Shown here piece by piece: positions 7,710 through 16,575 of a stretch of 64,000 nucleotides of DNA (position 1 is its first letter; the number at the start of each line of letters is the position of its first letter). A model generated the notes under the pieces. The model made no database searches and was not told where the DNA came from. It saw nothing but the letters and a program-made list of their open reading frames with translations. The stretch spans positions 50,458 through 114,457 of the forward strand of contig JADGFI010000016.1 of assembly GCA_016743945.1 (NCBI GenBank). Reading direction: 5' to 3'. The translations under genes and the position numbers were made by a program. Source of the stretch: Desulfobacteraceae bacterium. GTDB taxonomy: Bacteria > Desulfobacterota > Desulfobacteria > Desulfobacterales > Desulfobacteraceae.

Positions 7710-9290
7710 TCAATGGGTTTCTTTTGGGGCAATTAATTGGCAGACATGATCTGAAAATCCCGCGCCTGCCTCGGCATAAATATCCAGGACAATGTCAATA
7801 CCGGCTTCCTCAAGGGGGGCTATTTCATCCTTGTACTGGGCGATTGCGGCAAGTGTTCCAACACGGGGAAAGGCTGAAATCCTTTTTGCCACCGATAAAT
7901 TAGCCCCATGGGACATGGCCAGAAGTCCCAGGTTGATTTGCTGGGGCGCTGTCATTCCACGCTGCCAGAAATCATCATCCGATGCATCTGCGTGGATCAC
8001 TTTCCGGCCTTGTTTGATATGGTATGCGACACGATCTTCATCGAAATCAATTCCAATGACCTGCCTGCCATAACGCTGTTTTAAAGTGTCGTAGGCACCA
8101 GTGCCAATTCGGCCCATCCCATAGACCGCAACCGTGGCAGTGCCAATATCAACCAGATCATCTCCCGGCAGGCGGGTTTGGGTCTCAAACCGTCTGAGAA
8201 ATAAATTCCAGCGACAATAGAGTTGGTTTGTCAGATTGATGGCAGGCGAGGCAATCATCATGGAGATTGACAGGGCAACCGCCAGGATCACCAGCCATTC
8301 GCTGCCAAACCACCCTTGGGTGACGCCCAGGGCTCCGATAATCAGCCCGAATTCGCTATAATTTGTCAGGTTCATGGCCGTGCGCAGGGAGGTCCGGGCC
8401 CGGAGGGAAAACCGGGTGAGCAACCAGAAGAAAAGGATGGCCTTGATGGGGACAAGGGCCACCAGCAAAAGGGCGGTTCCTGCCATCTCAAGGGTGGGCA
8501 GGTCGGCCATGCCGATGGTCAGGAAAAAACCCACAAGAAACATATCCTTGAAACCGAACATGGCCTTGGCAAGTTCGTCGGTTTTGGCGTATCCGGCCAG
8601 AAGCATTCCAAGGACCAGGGCGCCCAGGTCCGGCTTGAGCCCCACAGATTCAAACAACCCGGCACCGGCAATGGGCAAAATGCAGGATAGCAGCACCAGA
8701 AGTTCCCCATGGCCGCTCTTATCCAATAACCCCATGAGGGGCTTTCTTAAAAAGAACAGACCAACCAGTCCCAGGGCAAGGGGGGAGGGGATCTTGCCGC
8801 TGGAGATGGTTATGAAAATCACGGCGAACATGTCCTGGATGACCAGAATGCCAATGGCCAGGCTGCCGTGTTTTGAAGACATCTCTCCTTTTTCTTCAAG
8901 AATTTTTACCGCAAAAACCGTACTGGAAAAACTTAAGGCAAAGGCAATGATAAAGCAAGAGGGCAGGGACAGCTTGCTGAAAAATGAGAGCCCGGCCAGG
9001 CTCACCCCATGGATGAGAGCACCCAACAGCACCACCATGGTGATCATATGTAGAGAGGCGGTTCCCCAGATTTGAGGGGCCATCAATTTTTTTATTTTCA
9101 CTTTTAAGCCGATACTGAAAAGCAACAAAATAATACCGGTCTCAGACAATTGATGCAGGGCTTGGGTGGTCTCAACTCCAAATAAGTTGAGGACAAATCC
9201 AGCAGCAAGGAACCCGATAAGGGGTGGTAATCCAATCTGCTTGGCAGCAAATCCAAAAACAAATGCCGTGGCAATTAATACTATATTCAT
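7710..9290 (-). CDS. CPA2-type cation:proton antiporter with TrkA-N domain
   Basis: A 526-residue inner-membrane protein. Residues 1 to about 375 carry many transmembrane segments of the Na+/H+ exchanger fold (Kef/YbaL type), including LSETGIILLLFSIGLKVKIKKL and PDLGALVLGMLLAGY. From about residue 387 a cytoplasmic Rossmann RCK/TrkA-N domain follows (TVAVYGMGRIGTGAYD, GIDFDEDRV, IHADASDDDFW), which in this family senses nucleotides or redox state. Likely role: K+ or Na+ exchange for protons under stress. It is convergent with the small membrane protein gene and has no obvious partner; a KefF/KefG-like ancillary subunit is not nearby. Confidence 0.85.
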   Translation of the reverse strand: MNIVLIATAFVFGFAAKQIGLPPLIGFLAAGFVLNLFGVETTQALHQLSETGIILLLFSIGLKVKIKKLMAPQIWGTASLHMITMVVLLGALIHGVSLAGLSFFSKLSLPSCFIIAFALSFSSTVFAVKILEEKGEMSSKHGSLAIGILVIQDMFAVIFITISSGKIPSPLALGLVGLFFLRKPLMGLLDKSGHGELLVLLSCILPIAGAGLFESVGLKPDLGALVLGMLLAGYAKTDELAKAMFGFKDMFLVGFFLTIGMADLPTLEMAGTALLLVALVPIKAILFFWLLTRFSLRARTSLRTAMNLTNYSEFGLIIGALGVTQGWFGSEWLVILAVALSISMMIASPAINLTNQLYCRWNLFLRRFETQTRLPGDDLVDIGTATVAVYGMGRIGTGAYDTLKQRYGRQVIGIDFDEDRVAYHIKQGRKVIHADASDDDFWQRGMTAPQQINLGLLAMSHGANLSVAKRISAFPRVGTLAAIAQYKDEIAPLEEAGIDIVLDIYAEAGAGFSDHVCQLIAPKETH

Positions 9291-9607
9291 GGGCGTTTTA
9301 AAAATTCAGTGTCTGGTTTAATCGTTCAATCAAAAGGCCGTCAATTTGAATATTCTATAAGAAGACTGGAAATGTCAAGTGTATAAATTATGTCTAAAAT
9401 CAGGGGGCTTTTTTAAAGGGAGATATTTACCATTAATCAGGAGGTAAAAATCCTTTGCTTTACAGTAATGAATATCTTAATATAAAAGTTTATTGAAGGG
9501 GGCTTTGGTTTTGAGCAGGCAAGATTTTTAGGACAAAGCAATTTGCAAAGGCCCATATATATATTAAAAAACAAGGTTAATTATAATTAAAGTTGATGGA
9601 GGGAATA
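9291..9607. other. AT-rich intergenic region between antiporter and ilvE
   Basis: This is the divergent region serving the minus-strand antiporter and the plus-strand aminotransferase. I find no coding frame with a family signature and no clear -35/-10 or -24/-12 pair. A GGAGG-like run at about 9440 is not followed by a start codon at workable distance. Confidence 0.4.
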
Positions 9608-10672
9608 ATGGATATTAAAGTGACCCGGGTTGCCAAAACAGGTACCCGGCCAAAGGATGCAGATCTGGGATTTGGTACGGCATTCACAGACCATATGTTT
9701 GTGATGGATTATTCAGTTGACAAGGGCTGGCATGATCCGCGCATCGAACCCTATGCCGATTTTTCAATGTCCCCGGCTGCCATGGTATTGCACTATGGAC
9801 AGGCGATTTTTGAAGGGCTCAAGGCCTATAAAACACCGGATAATAAGATTCAGCTCTTCCGGGCCCGGGATAATTTTGCGCGGATGAACCGGTCTGCCAA
9901 GGGGCTTTGTATTCCTGAACTGGATATTGATCTTGTCATGGGTGCCCTGAAACAATTGGTTAAACTGGAAGAAAACTGGATTCCCGAAACCCTTGGTACC
10001 TCTTTGTATATCCGGCCGACCATTATTGCCACTGATCCCTTCCTGGGGGTGAGATCCTCTTTTACCTTTAAGTTTTATATAATTCTTTGTTCTGTGGGCG
10101 CCTATTATGCCGAAGGATTTAACCCGGTAAAAATCTGGGTTGCCAAGGACCATGTCCGGGCAGTTCGCAGGGGGGTTGGTGAGTTTAAAACGGCTGCTAA
10201 CTATGCGGCCAGTCTCAGTGCAGGGGAACATGCAAAAAAAGAGGGGTATGCCCAGGTTTTGTGGTTGGATGCTCTTGAAATGAAATATATCGAAGAAGTC
10301 GGTGCCATGAATATCTTTTTTATTATTAAGGGTGAATTGGTCACACCAAACTTAAGCGGCAGTATTTTGCCCGGAATTACCCGGTACTCTGTCATTGACC
10401 TGGCAAAAAAATGGGGGATGACGGTATCGGAACGAAAAATCAGTATTGATGAGATCTTCACGGCCAGTGAAGACGGAAGCCTCACTGAAGTCTTTGGATC
10501 GGGAACAGCTGCTGTTATTTCACCCGTGGGCGAGATCCGTTATGGCGACCGGGTCATCAACATTGGTGATGGCATGCCGGGCAAGACATCAATGAAATTT
10601 TATGATGCATTGACTGGCATTCAATACGGAAAAGAACAAGACACGGAAAATTGGATTGAAGTTGTCGAATAA
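9608..10672 (+). CDS. ilvE: Branched-chain amino acid aminotransferase
   Basis: A 354-residue PLP-dependent class IV aminotransferase that interconverts valine, leucine or isoleucine and their 2-oxoacids with glutamate/2-oxoglutarate. The length and the motifs YGQAIFEGLKAYK, NYAASLSAGEHAKKEGYAQVLWLD and EVGAMNIFF are those of the BCAT family. The PLP-binding lysine is Lys194 in GEFKTAANY. I place the start at ATG 9608, five bases after GGAGGG; an earlier ATG (9593) lacks a site. A 2-oxoisovalerate-type ferredoxin oxidoreductase lies at 13-15.8 kb and an acyl-CoA dehydrogenase just downstream, so it may act in branched-chain amino acid breakdown as well as synthesis. Confidence 0.92.
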   Translation: MDIKVTRVAKTGTRPKDADLGFGTAFTDHMFVMDYSVDKGWHDPRIEPYADFSMSPAAMVLHYGQAIFEGLKAYKTPDNKIQLFRARDNFARMNRSAKGLCIPELDIDLVMGALKQLVKLEENWIPETLGTSLYIRPTIIATDPFLGVRSSFTFKFYIILCSVGAYYAEGFNPVKIWVAKDHVRAVRRGVGEFKTAANYAASLSAGEHAKKEGYAQVLWLDALEMKYIEEVGAMNIFFIIKGELVTPNLSGSILPGITRYSVIDLAKKWGMTVSERKISIDEIFTASEDGSLTEVFGSGTAAVISPVGEIRYGDRVINIGDGMPGKTSMKFYDALTGIQYGKEQDTENWIEVVE

Positions 10673-10806
10673 CTCTTTTGCGTAAAGAGAAAAGAGATAT
10701 CGATTTTGTTGTTTAACCATGGATAAATGAGCGGATAAACGAGCAAGAAAGAACGTTCGCTCAATCAAAAATGAAGTTTGAAAGATCTCAAACTATTGGA
10801 GAACCA

Positions 10807-11352
10807 ATGGCTAAAAAGAAAGAAATAACCCCCATCGGAACACGAATCAGACGGGCCAGGCTGGGAAAGAAGATGAGCCTGGACACCATGGCAAATGAAA
10901 CAGGGCTGGCAAAGGCGGTTATTAAAAAGATTGAAGGCGGAGAAAAAAGACCCTCCGTGGGAACCTTGCTTCAGATCTCAAGGACCCTTCAACTGGATTC
11001 GGGCTTTCTGCTCAAAGAGCAGGAAGACACCCAGGAAGAACGCTCCCAGGCCTATACCAAAAGAACGGACAATTATGCCTATACCCCCTTGACACCGGGG
11101 GCGGAGAACAAGCATTTAAAGGCATTCCGCATTGTGGTAGATGCAAAGACCAGCCATGACGGTGTGGGGTTCCACCACGAAGGTGAAGAGTTCGTCTATG
11201 TCCTTGCCGGCGGGGTGGAAGTTCAGGTGGGGGACCATGTCAATGTCTTGGAACCAGGGGATTCTCTCCATTTTAATTCAGGGATCAAACATGACCTGCG
11301 CAATACCTCAGATACAGATGCGGAATTGATTGTGGTCGTCTATGCCCCCTAA
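10807..11352 (+). CDS. XRE-family regulator with C-terminal cupin domain
   Basis: The 181-residue protein has an N-terminal helix-turn-helix of the Cro/C1 type (GTRIRRARLGKKMSLDTMANETGLAKAVIKKIEGGEKRPSVGTLLQISRTLQ, about residues 8-60). A cupin barrel follows (GVGFHHEGEEFVYVLAGGVEVQVGDHVNVLEPGDSLHFNSGIKHDLRN) with the usual His and Glu residues for metal or ligand binding. Such HTH-cupin proteins are small-molecule-responsive regulators of adjacent metabolic genes. The start at 10807 has GGAG upstream; 10771 does not. Its stop overlaps the upstream region of the acyl-CoA dehydrogenase start (18 bases apart), so the two are probably cotranscribed and the regulator may control that enzyme or ilvE. 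Confidence 0.88.
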   Translation: MAKKKEITPIGTRIRRARLGKKMSLDTMANETGLAKAVIKKIEGGEKRPSVGTLLQISRTLQLDSGFLLKEQEDTQEERSQAYTKRTDNYAYTPLTPGAENKHLKAFRIVVDAKTSHDGVGFHHEGEEFVYVLAGGVEVQVGDHVNVLEPGDSLHFNSGIKHDLRNTSDTDAELIVVVYAP

Positions 11353-11369
11353 TGATAAAGGAGTTACCC

Positions 11370-12524
11370 ATGTTATTCAAGCTTACTGATGAACAATTGA
11401 TGATCCAAAATATGGTCAGGGAATTCTCCAGAAAGGTCATTGCCGCCACTGCTTCCGAACGGGACAAAACAAAGGAATTCCCTGCGGAGAATTTCAGGCA
11501 GATGGGGGAACTGGGGCTGATGGGAATGATGATCCCGGAAATTTATGGCGGGGAAGAGGCCGATGCCGTTTCCTATGTCCTGGCCCTGTCTGAAATCGCC
11601 TATTCCTGCGCCTCAACTTCGGTTGTCATGTCGGTTCAAAATTCCATTGTCTGTGAAAGTCTTTATAAATTCGGAACCGAAGAACAAAAACTAAAATTTC
11701 TTGTTCCCCTGGCTTCAGGAGAGATCATAGGCGCCTTTGCCCTGACCGAGCCAGATGCCGGATCTGATCCGGTCAGCCAGGCCACAACGGCGGTTCGGGA
11801 AGGCGATTCCTATGTGATCAACGGCACCAAGCGGTTTATTACTTCAGGGAAAAACGGTAGCGTGGTGCTGGTAACGGCCAAAACTAACGAGAGCGTCGGC
11901 CATCGCGGTATCTCCTGTTTCATTGTTCCCAAGGGAACCCCGGGGCTTGTGGTGGGTCACATGGAAGACAAAATGGGGCTACGGGCCTCTGATACCACCG
12001 ATGTGATATTTGAAAATTGCCGGGTGCCGATAGCCAATATCCTGGGCAAGGAAGGGGATGGCTTTAAGATTGCCATGTCCGGCCTTGACAGCGGCAGAAT
12101 CGGTATTGCCGCCCAGTCCCTGGGGGTGGCCCAGGCTGCCTTTGATGCAGCCGTAAAATATGCCCAGAAGAGAAAACAATTTGGGTCTGTCATATCAAAA
12201 CACCAGGCCATCCGGTTCCAGATTGCAGACATGGCCACCCAGATCGAGGCCGCCAGACAATTGATTTTTTCTGCTGCTTCCATGAAGGATAGGGGAGAAC
12301 CCTATACCAAGGAAGCCTCCATTGCCAAATTGTTCGCTTCTGAAATGGTGAACAAGGTCACGGCAAGGGCCATCCAGATCCATGGAGGGTATGGGTTTAC
12401 CAAAGATTACAATGTGGAACGATATTACCGAGATGCCCGGGTGTTTACCATCTATGAGGGCACAAGCGAGATCCAGCGCATGGTGATTTCAAACCATATT
12501 TTAAGGGACAAAAGAAAACCTTAG
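11370..12524 (+). CDS. Acyl-CoA dehydrogenase
   Basis: A 384-residue FAD enzyme that introduces the alpha,beta double bond into an acyl-CoA. The usual signatures are present: FALTEPDAGSDPVSQ (FAD/substrate loop), the family glutamate in YEGTSEIQRM (Glu363) as catalytic base, and the terminal helix region. The ATG at 11370 sits six bases after AAGGAG. Size and catalytic-base position fit short-chain or short/branched-chain enzymes; the chain-length preference is inferred. Electrons would go to an electron-transferring flavoprotein, whose genes are not in this window. The adjoining aminotransferase suggests branched-chain acyl-CoA as a candidate substrate. Confidence 0.93.
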   Translation: MLFKLTDEQLMIQNMVREFSRKVIAATASERDKTKEFPAENFRQMGELGLMGMMIPEIYGGEEADAVSYVLALSEIAYSCASTSVVMSVQNSIVCESLYKFGTEEQKLKFLVPLASGEIIGAFALTEPDAGSDPVSQATTAVREGDSYVINGTKRFITSGKNGSVVLVTAKTNESVGHRGISCFIVPKGTPGLVVGHMEDKMGLRASDTTDVIFENCRVPIANILGKEGDGFKIAMSGLDSGRIGIAAQSLGVAQAAFDAAVKYAQKRKQFGSVISKHQAIRFQIADMATQIEAARQLIFSAASMKDRGEPYTKEASIAKLFASEMVNKVTARAIQIHGGYGFTKDYNVERYYRDARVFTIYEGTSEIQRMVISNHILRDKRKP

Positions 12525-12568
12525 ATCAGGTTTTTTTCTCACCTTGGGATTATCTTTTATTAGAAGGA

Positions 12569-12604
12569 GGACGGTATATTTTCAAAATAGAAAATATACC
12601 GTCC
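12569..12604. terminator. Hairpin between convergent genes, 15-bp perfect stem
   Basis: GGACGGTATATTTTC and its exact complement are separated by six bases (AAAATA). It lies between the stop of the acyl-CoA dehydrogenase and the stop of the convergent ACT protein gene. No long T-tract follows on either strand, so it may be a bidirectional terminator of weak type or a transcript-end stabiliser. Confidence 0.5.
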
Positions 12605-12623
12605 GTTCTTGTGCCAGGGCAGT

Positions 12624-13115
12624 TTAGTACTTACCGCCTTCAAAGATGGATTCCGCAAAGGCAACATCCTCGGGGCAAAAAACAAAGAGACATTTGCCGT
12701 CTGAATCAGACACAGATCCGTAGACATAATTGATATTGATCTTTTCTTGTCCGAGTTTTTTGGTCATCTTTGCAAATTCCCCGGGTTTGTTGGTGATATC
12801 AATGGCCACCACATCCTTTGAGTCAAACAAATAGTCATTCTCTTCTAACAGGGCAATGGCGTCTTCGGGTTTATCCGTTAACAGGCGGATCAGGGAAAAA
12901 TCAGCAGAGTCACGCCTCATGGAACTATAACTGGCAGACGATGCCAGTCGTTTCAGGGATTTGCCCCGGGCTTCAAACAGGTTCTGGACATAGGAAGATG
13001 CATCCTGGATGGTAATGGCGTCGATGTTGATACCTGCATCGCCTAAAAAAGCAGTGAGTTTTCCCAACTCGCCGGGTACGTTTTTTAGAAAAAGCGATAT
13101 TTCACGTCTGATCAT
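12624..13115 (-). CDS. Tandem ACT-domain protein
   Basis: A 163-residue protein built of two ACT folds: the first begins ISLFLKNVPGELGKLTAFLGDAGINIDAITIQD (about 5-37), the second VVAIDITNKPGEFAKMTKKLGQEKININYVYGSV (about 100-135). ACT pairs bind amino acids and act as allosteric modules. There is no catalytic domain. It is the last gene of the ferredoxin-dependent 2-oxoacid oxidoreductase run, 37 bases after the gamma subunit. This placement suggests that it senses a branched-chain amino acid for that enzyme, which is inference. Similar stand-alone ACT proteins are common beside such oxidoreductases and phenylacetate-CoA ligases in anaerobes. Confidence 0.85.
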   Translation of the reverse strand: MIRREISLFLKNVPGELGKLTAFLGDAGINIDAITIQDASSYVQNLFEARGKSLKRLASSASYSSMRRDSADFSLIRLLTDKPEDAIALLEENDYLFDSKDVVAIDITNKPGEFAKMTKKLGQEKININYVYGSVSDSDGKCLFVFCPEDVAFAESIFEGGKY

Positions 13116-13152
13116 CTTGTCCTCCCATTTTTAAGCGGTAATTGATTGCTGG

Positions 13153-13692
13153 CTAATTGTTTTCTGCGAAGCTAACTCCTTCATCAAATGCTCGCATGTT
13201 CAAAGGAATGATTTTTGCCTTGGCTGCGAACTCTTCTTTGATACATTTTTTGAGCAGGTCCGGATCCACCAGCTTGGCCTTTGCATTAAAGGCTGCCAGG
13301 GCAACAATGTTGGCAGCCCGGACACTGCCGGCTGCTGTGGCAATCTCATTGATGGGCACCACAAGTTCCGTAATATCTTTTCGATTGCTTCTGACGGGAA
13401 TCAGGGAGCTGTTGACAAATATAATTCCTCCGGGTTTGACGTCACCGGCAAATTTTTCCAGGGAAGGCCGGTTCATTGCCACCAGATGACTTGGGTTTTT
13501 AATGATGGGAGAGCCGATCAGCTTGTTGCTGATGACCACGGTACAATAGGCAGTTCCCCCGCGCATCTCCGGCCCGTAGGAGGGTACCCAGGCAACAAAG
13601 GATCCTTCTTTCATCGCGGCATAGGCCAGAAGTTTGGCGCTCAGTAAGATTCCCTGGCCTCCAAATCCTGCAAATTTTATTTCTGTTTGCAT
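13153..13692 (-). CDS. 2-oxoacid:ferredoxin oxidoreductase, gamma subunit
   Basis: A 179-residue subunit (start ATG 13692 behind GGAGAAACCA; an in-frame ATG at 13710 is less well placed). The N-terminus TEIKFAGFGGQGILLSAKLLAYA is the hallmark of the gamma/catalytic-gamma domain (POR_C-like), followed by SYGPEMRGGTAYCTVVIS. Together with the alpha, beta and delta genes upstream it forms a four-subunit enzyme that decarboxylates a 2-oxoacid with CoA, giving acyl-CoA, CO2 and reduced ferredoxin in the cytoplasm. The subunit arrangement delta-alpha-beta-gamma resembles both VOR and KOR enzymes. Confidence 0.88.
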   Translation of the reverse strand: MQTEIKFAGFGGQGILLSAKLLAYAAMKEGSFVAWVPSYGPEMRGGTAYCTVVISNKLIGSPIIKNPSHLVAMNRPSLEKFAGDVKPGGIIFVNSSLIPVRSNRKDITELVVPINEIATAAGSVRAANIVALAAFNAKAKLVDPDLLKKCIKEEFAAKAKIIPLNMRAFDEGVSFAENN

Positions 13693-13747
13693 TGGTTTCT
13701 CCAAAAACAACTATAGTATGTTAACATCAGTATCTCATTTCAGGGGG

Positions 13748-14485
13748 TTATTCAGGGGTTTTAATATCACCCAATTCATAGTAGGGCAAAAGGGTTTCTT
13801 CCGCCCATTTCAATGAATCAAGTGGTGTGAGCCCCCAATTGGTCGGGCAGGTGGAAATCACTTCCACAAAGCTGAAGCATTTGTTTTCCATCTGGTATTG
13901 AAATGCCTGCTTAATTGCCTTTTTAGTTTTATTGATCTGCTGGGGTTTTAAAACCGCTTGGCGGGTGACATAGGCCGGGGTGACGAGCCCTCCCAAAAGG
14001 TTGGCCATTTTGATGGGCATTCCGGTTAGATCAGTGTCTCTTCCCATGGGGGCAGTACTTGCCCGCTGGCCCGGCATGGTGGTGGGGGCCATCTGTCCGC
14101 CGGTCATGCCGTAAATGGCATTATTAATAAAAATCGTGGTGAATTTTTCCCCGCGATTGGCTGCATGGATGATTTCTCCCATGCCGATGGAGGCCAGGTC
14201 CCCGTCTCCCTGGTAGGTAAAGACCATCAGATCCGGTCTTACCCGTTTGATTCCCGTGGCCATGGCAGGTGCCCGGCCGTGGGCCGCTTCCTGAAAGTCA
14301 CAATTGAAATAATTATAGGCCAGGACCGCACACCCCACAGGGGCGACGCCAACGGTTCTGTCCATGATGCCGAGTTCATCTATGGCTTCTGCAACAAGCC
14401 TGTGGACAATGCCGTGGGTGCAGCCCGGACAATAATGCGTCATGGTGTCGCTGAGCACGGCTGGCTTAGAAAATGCTTTTCCCAT
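13748..14485 (-). CDS. 2-oxoacid:ferredoxin oxidoreductase, beta (TPP-binding) subunit
   Basis: A 245-residue subunit. The TPP/Mg2+ motif is visible as GDGDLASIGMGEIIHAANRGEKFTTIFINNAIYGMTGGQ (about residues 93-132), and the N-terminus MTHYCPGCTHGIVHRL carries the CxxC expected of VOR/KOR beta subunits. It starts ten bases after the alpha subunit's stop. The C-terminal FVEVISTCPTNWGL is also family-typical. It forms the active site with the alpha subunit. Confidence 0.9.
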   Translation of the reverse strand: MGKAFSKPAVLSDTMTHYCPGCTHGIVHRLVAEAIDELGIMDRTVGVAPVGCAVLAYNYFNCDFQEAAHGRAPAMATGIKRVRPDLMVFTYQGDGDLASIGMGEIIHAANRGEKFTTIFINNAIYGMTGGQMAPTTMPGQRASTAPMGRDTDLTGMPIKMANLLGGLVTPAYVTRQAVLKPQQINKTKKAIKQAFQYQMENKCFSFVEVISTCPTNWGLTPLDSLKWAEETLLPYYELGDIKTPE

Positions 14486-14495
14486 TGTTTTACTC

Positions 14496-15563
14496 CTATA
14501 TCATTGCTTTAATGATGTCGATGATTTTTTCCGGTGACGGGATATCGCCGCCGCATTCGCCATAAAATTCAACAGGCCGCTGGCCTTTAACACATCGTTC
14601 GACATCTTCCACCATTTGTCCCATACTCATTTCAATACTGATGACGGATTTACAGCTTTTCTTGGTGGCTGCCGCATGGACAGCCTGTTCCGGGAAGGGG
14701 AACAGGGTCTTTGGCCGCAGCATGGCCACCTCAACCCCTTCTTCTTTCAACTGATCAATGGCGGTCCGGCATACCCGGCTCATGGTTCCATAACTTGTGA
14801 TCAGTACCTGGTAATCCGTATCTGCATTATAGATTTCAAACTGGATCTCTTCTTGTTTCATCTGCTCGTATTTGGCTTTGAGGGCCAGGTTGTTGGCATT
14901 GAGTTCCGTGGGGTCCAGAAATAGGGATTTTACCAGGTTTCTTTTCTTGCTCTTCCTTGTTGCCATTCCATTGGTGGCCCAGTCATCTTTGTTGGAGGCC
15001 TCGGTTGCCAAATCCTCAGGGAATTCTACCGGCTCCATCATCTGACCGATGAGGCCGTCCCCTAAGATCATGACCGGTCCCCGGTATTTTTCAGCCAGGG
15101 TAAATGCCTGCATGGTCATCTCAACGGCTTCCTGGACACCGTCGGGTGCCAGGACCAGCAATCGGTAGTCCCCGTGTCCACCGCCTTTGGTGGCCTGGAA
15201 ATAATCTGCCTGGGACGGCAAAATCCCCCCCAACCCGGGGCCGCCGCGCATGATATTGACAAAAACCGCCGGGCACTGGGCCGCGGCAATATAGGAGATG
15301 GCCTCGCTCATGAGACTGATCCCGGGAGAAGAAGAGGTGGTCATCACCCGTTCTCCGGCACCGGCCGCACCAAAAATCATATATCCCACTGCTACTTCAC
15401 TCTCTCCCTGGAGGAAGACGCCGTCCACTTCTGGCAGTCGCTTTACCAGGTATTCGGCAACCTCTGACTGGGGGGTGATGGGGTAGGCAAAATAATTTTT
15501 ACAGCCCGCTCTGATGGCTGCTTCTCCGATTGCCTCATTTCCTTTCATTAACACTTTTGCCAT
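14496..15563 (-). CDS. vorB: 2-oxoacid:ferredoxin oxidoreductase, alpha subunit (VorB-like)
   Basis: A 355-residue subunit with the pyrimidine-binding domain (KGNEAIGEAAIRAGCKNYFAYPITPQSEVAEYL at 7-39; LQGESEVAVGYMIFGAAGAGERVMTTSSSPGISLMSEAISY) and the domain II region (VLITSYGTMSRVCRTAIDQL, about 270-290). Length and motifs fit 3-methyl-2-oxobutanoate (2-oxoisovalerate) ferredoxin oxidoreductase VorB, but 2-oxoglutarate oxidoreductase KorA is closely related. In an operon with Lut genes the substrate could even be pyruvate, so the symbol is the best family match rather than a proven specificity. Confidence 0.85.
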   Translation of the reverse strand: MAKVLMKGNEAIGEAAIRAGCKNYFAYPITPQSEVAEYLVKRLPEVDGVFLQGESEVAVGYMIFGAAGAGERVMTTSSSPGISLMSEAISYIAAAQCPAVFVNIMRGGPGLGGILPSQADYFQATKGGGHGDYRLLVLAPDGVQEAVEMTMQAFTLAEKYRGPVMILGDGLIGQMMEPVEFPEDLATEASNKDDWATNGMATRKSKKRNLVKSLFLDPTELNANNLALKAKYEQMKQEEIQFEIYNADTDYQVLITSYGTMSRVCRTAIDQLKEEGVEVAMLRPKTLFPFPEQAVHAAATKKSCKSVISIEMSMGQMVEDVERCVKGQRPVEFYGECGGDIPSPEKIIDIIKAMI

Positions 15564-15601
15564 TTGTTTTATCCTTATAATCTATTCTATGTGGTCTAAT
15601 T

Positions 15602-15820
15602 TTACGTGGTTTGGGTTTCAACAATCTGGATGGCAACATCCGGGCACATAATACAGCAGATGGTGCAGTGAATACAATCTTCCGGCCTTGCCTGATAGAC
15701 TGGAAAATGTCCTTTTGCATTTACCTTGTTGGTGAGTTCAAGGACGTTTTTCGGGCAAAAATTGACACAGAGCCCGCATCCTTTACACCTTTCGGAATCA
15801 ACAATATGTTCATAGGCCAT
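15602..15820 (-). CDS. 2-oxoacid:ferredoxin oxidoreductase, delta (ferredoxin) subunit
   Basis: A 72-residue protein with two [4Fe-4S] motifs: CKGCGLCVNFCP (12-23) and CIHCTICCIMCP (about 49-60). It is the electron-exit subunit of the four-subunit enzyme, passing electrons to free ferredoxin. It is the first gene of the delta-alpha-beta-gamma-ACT block and starts 21 bases after the P-loop ATPase gene. Confidence 0.9.
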   Translation of the reverse strand: MAYEHIVDSERCKGCGLCVNFCPKNVLELTNKVNAKGHFPVYQARPEDCIHCTICCIMCPDVAIQIVETQTT

Positions 15821-15841
15821 TTAAAAATACTCCTTATTATA

Positions 15842-16525
15842 TCAATTGCTTGTCCAGGGGAATACCAATTGTCTGTCAATGGTCAGCACCGGGCAATGGA
15901 ACTTTTCCATATCAAGTTTTGGTATCATCTGGGATGAAGCTGTTATGAATTCAATTGGCAGACCGGTTTCATCTGATACCTTTTTAATAAAGCGATATCC
16001 GTGATAGATGTGTTCCGGTGTGGTTTCATCAATGAGGTTGGCATTGGAGACAAGGCCCGTGATTTTAAGCTTTGAAGATGCCTCAATCTCCTCTTTTATT
16101 TGAATACAGCCCTCAATTGTTTCGGTGAAGGGTCGAAAAGGATTGATTACCTGGACCATGTGAACTCTTTGTTTGCTCAAAAAATCCCCAAGGGCTGCCA
16201 GAACTGTTACGCCGACGTCATCGCCACCGGCATCCAGGATGGTCAGTTCAGCCGGTTGCTGGATCATACCGGCCACGGCAGGGGCAAGAATTGGCAGGTC
16301 GGCGTGTATGTAGCGTTTATCCGGCAGCACCACTTCAACCCCTAAGTCTTCAAGAAAAATTCTTGCCTCCCGGGTCCTGAAATAGGGGTTGACCAGGTCC
16401 AGGTCGGCTATTTTAACCGCCTTTCCCCCTTGTCGGGATTTGGCGGCAAGATTTACAGCAGTTTCGGTTTTTCCGCTGCCATAGTTGCCGACAATGATTA
16501 CAATGCCTTTAATGTCAATGTTCAA
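15842..16525 (-). CDS. P-loop (MinD/CobQ-like) ATPase of unknown target
   Basis: About 227 residues. It begins with the P-loop IVIIVGNYGSGKTETAVNLAAKSRQGGK, then IADLDLVNPYFRTREARIFLEDLGVEVVLP (switch I-like) and LTILDAGGDDVGVTVLAAL (Walker B, DAGG). This is the deviant-Walker/SIMIBI class without an evident partner domain. A TTG start at 16525, behind AAAGGACG, fits the homology boundary; a longer frame to ATG 16603 would overlap the unshifted end of the upstream gene. It is wedged between the LarA-like gene and the oxidoreductase. Loading of a metal or cofactor onto one of these enzymes is a plausible but unproven role. Confidence 0.7.
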   Translation of the reverse strand: MNIDIKGIVIIVGNYGSGKTETAVNLAAKSRQGGKAVKIADLDLVNPYFRTREARIFLEDLGVEVVLPDKRYIHADLPILAPAVAGMIQQPAELTILDAGGDDVGVTVLAALGDFLSKQRVHMVQVINPFRPFTETIEGCIQIKEEIEASSKLKITGLVSNANLIDETTPEHIYHGYRFIKKVSDETGLPIEFITASSQMIPKLDMEKFHCPVLTIDRQLVFPWTSN

Positions 16526-16575
16526 ATATACGTCCTTTATCCCTATATTTTTAAGAGAACAACCTAAATCCTGGA

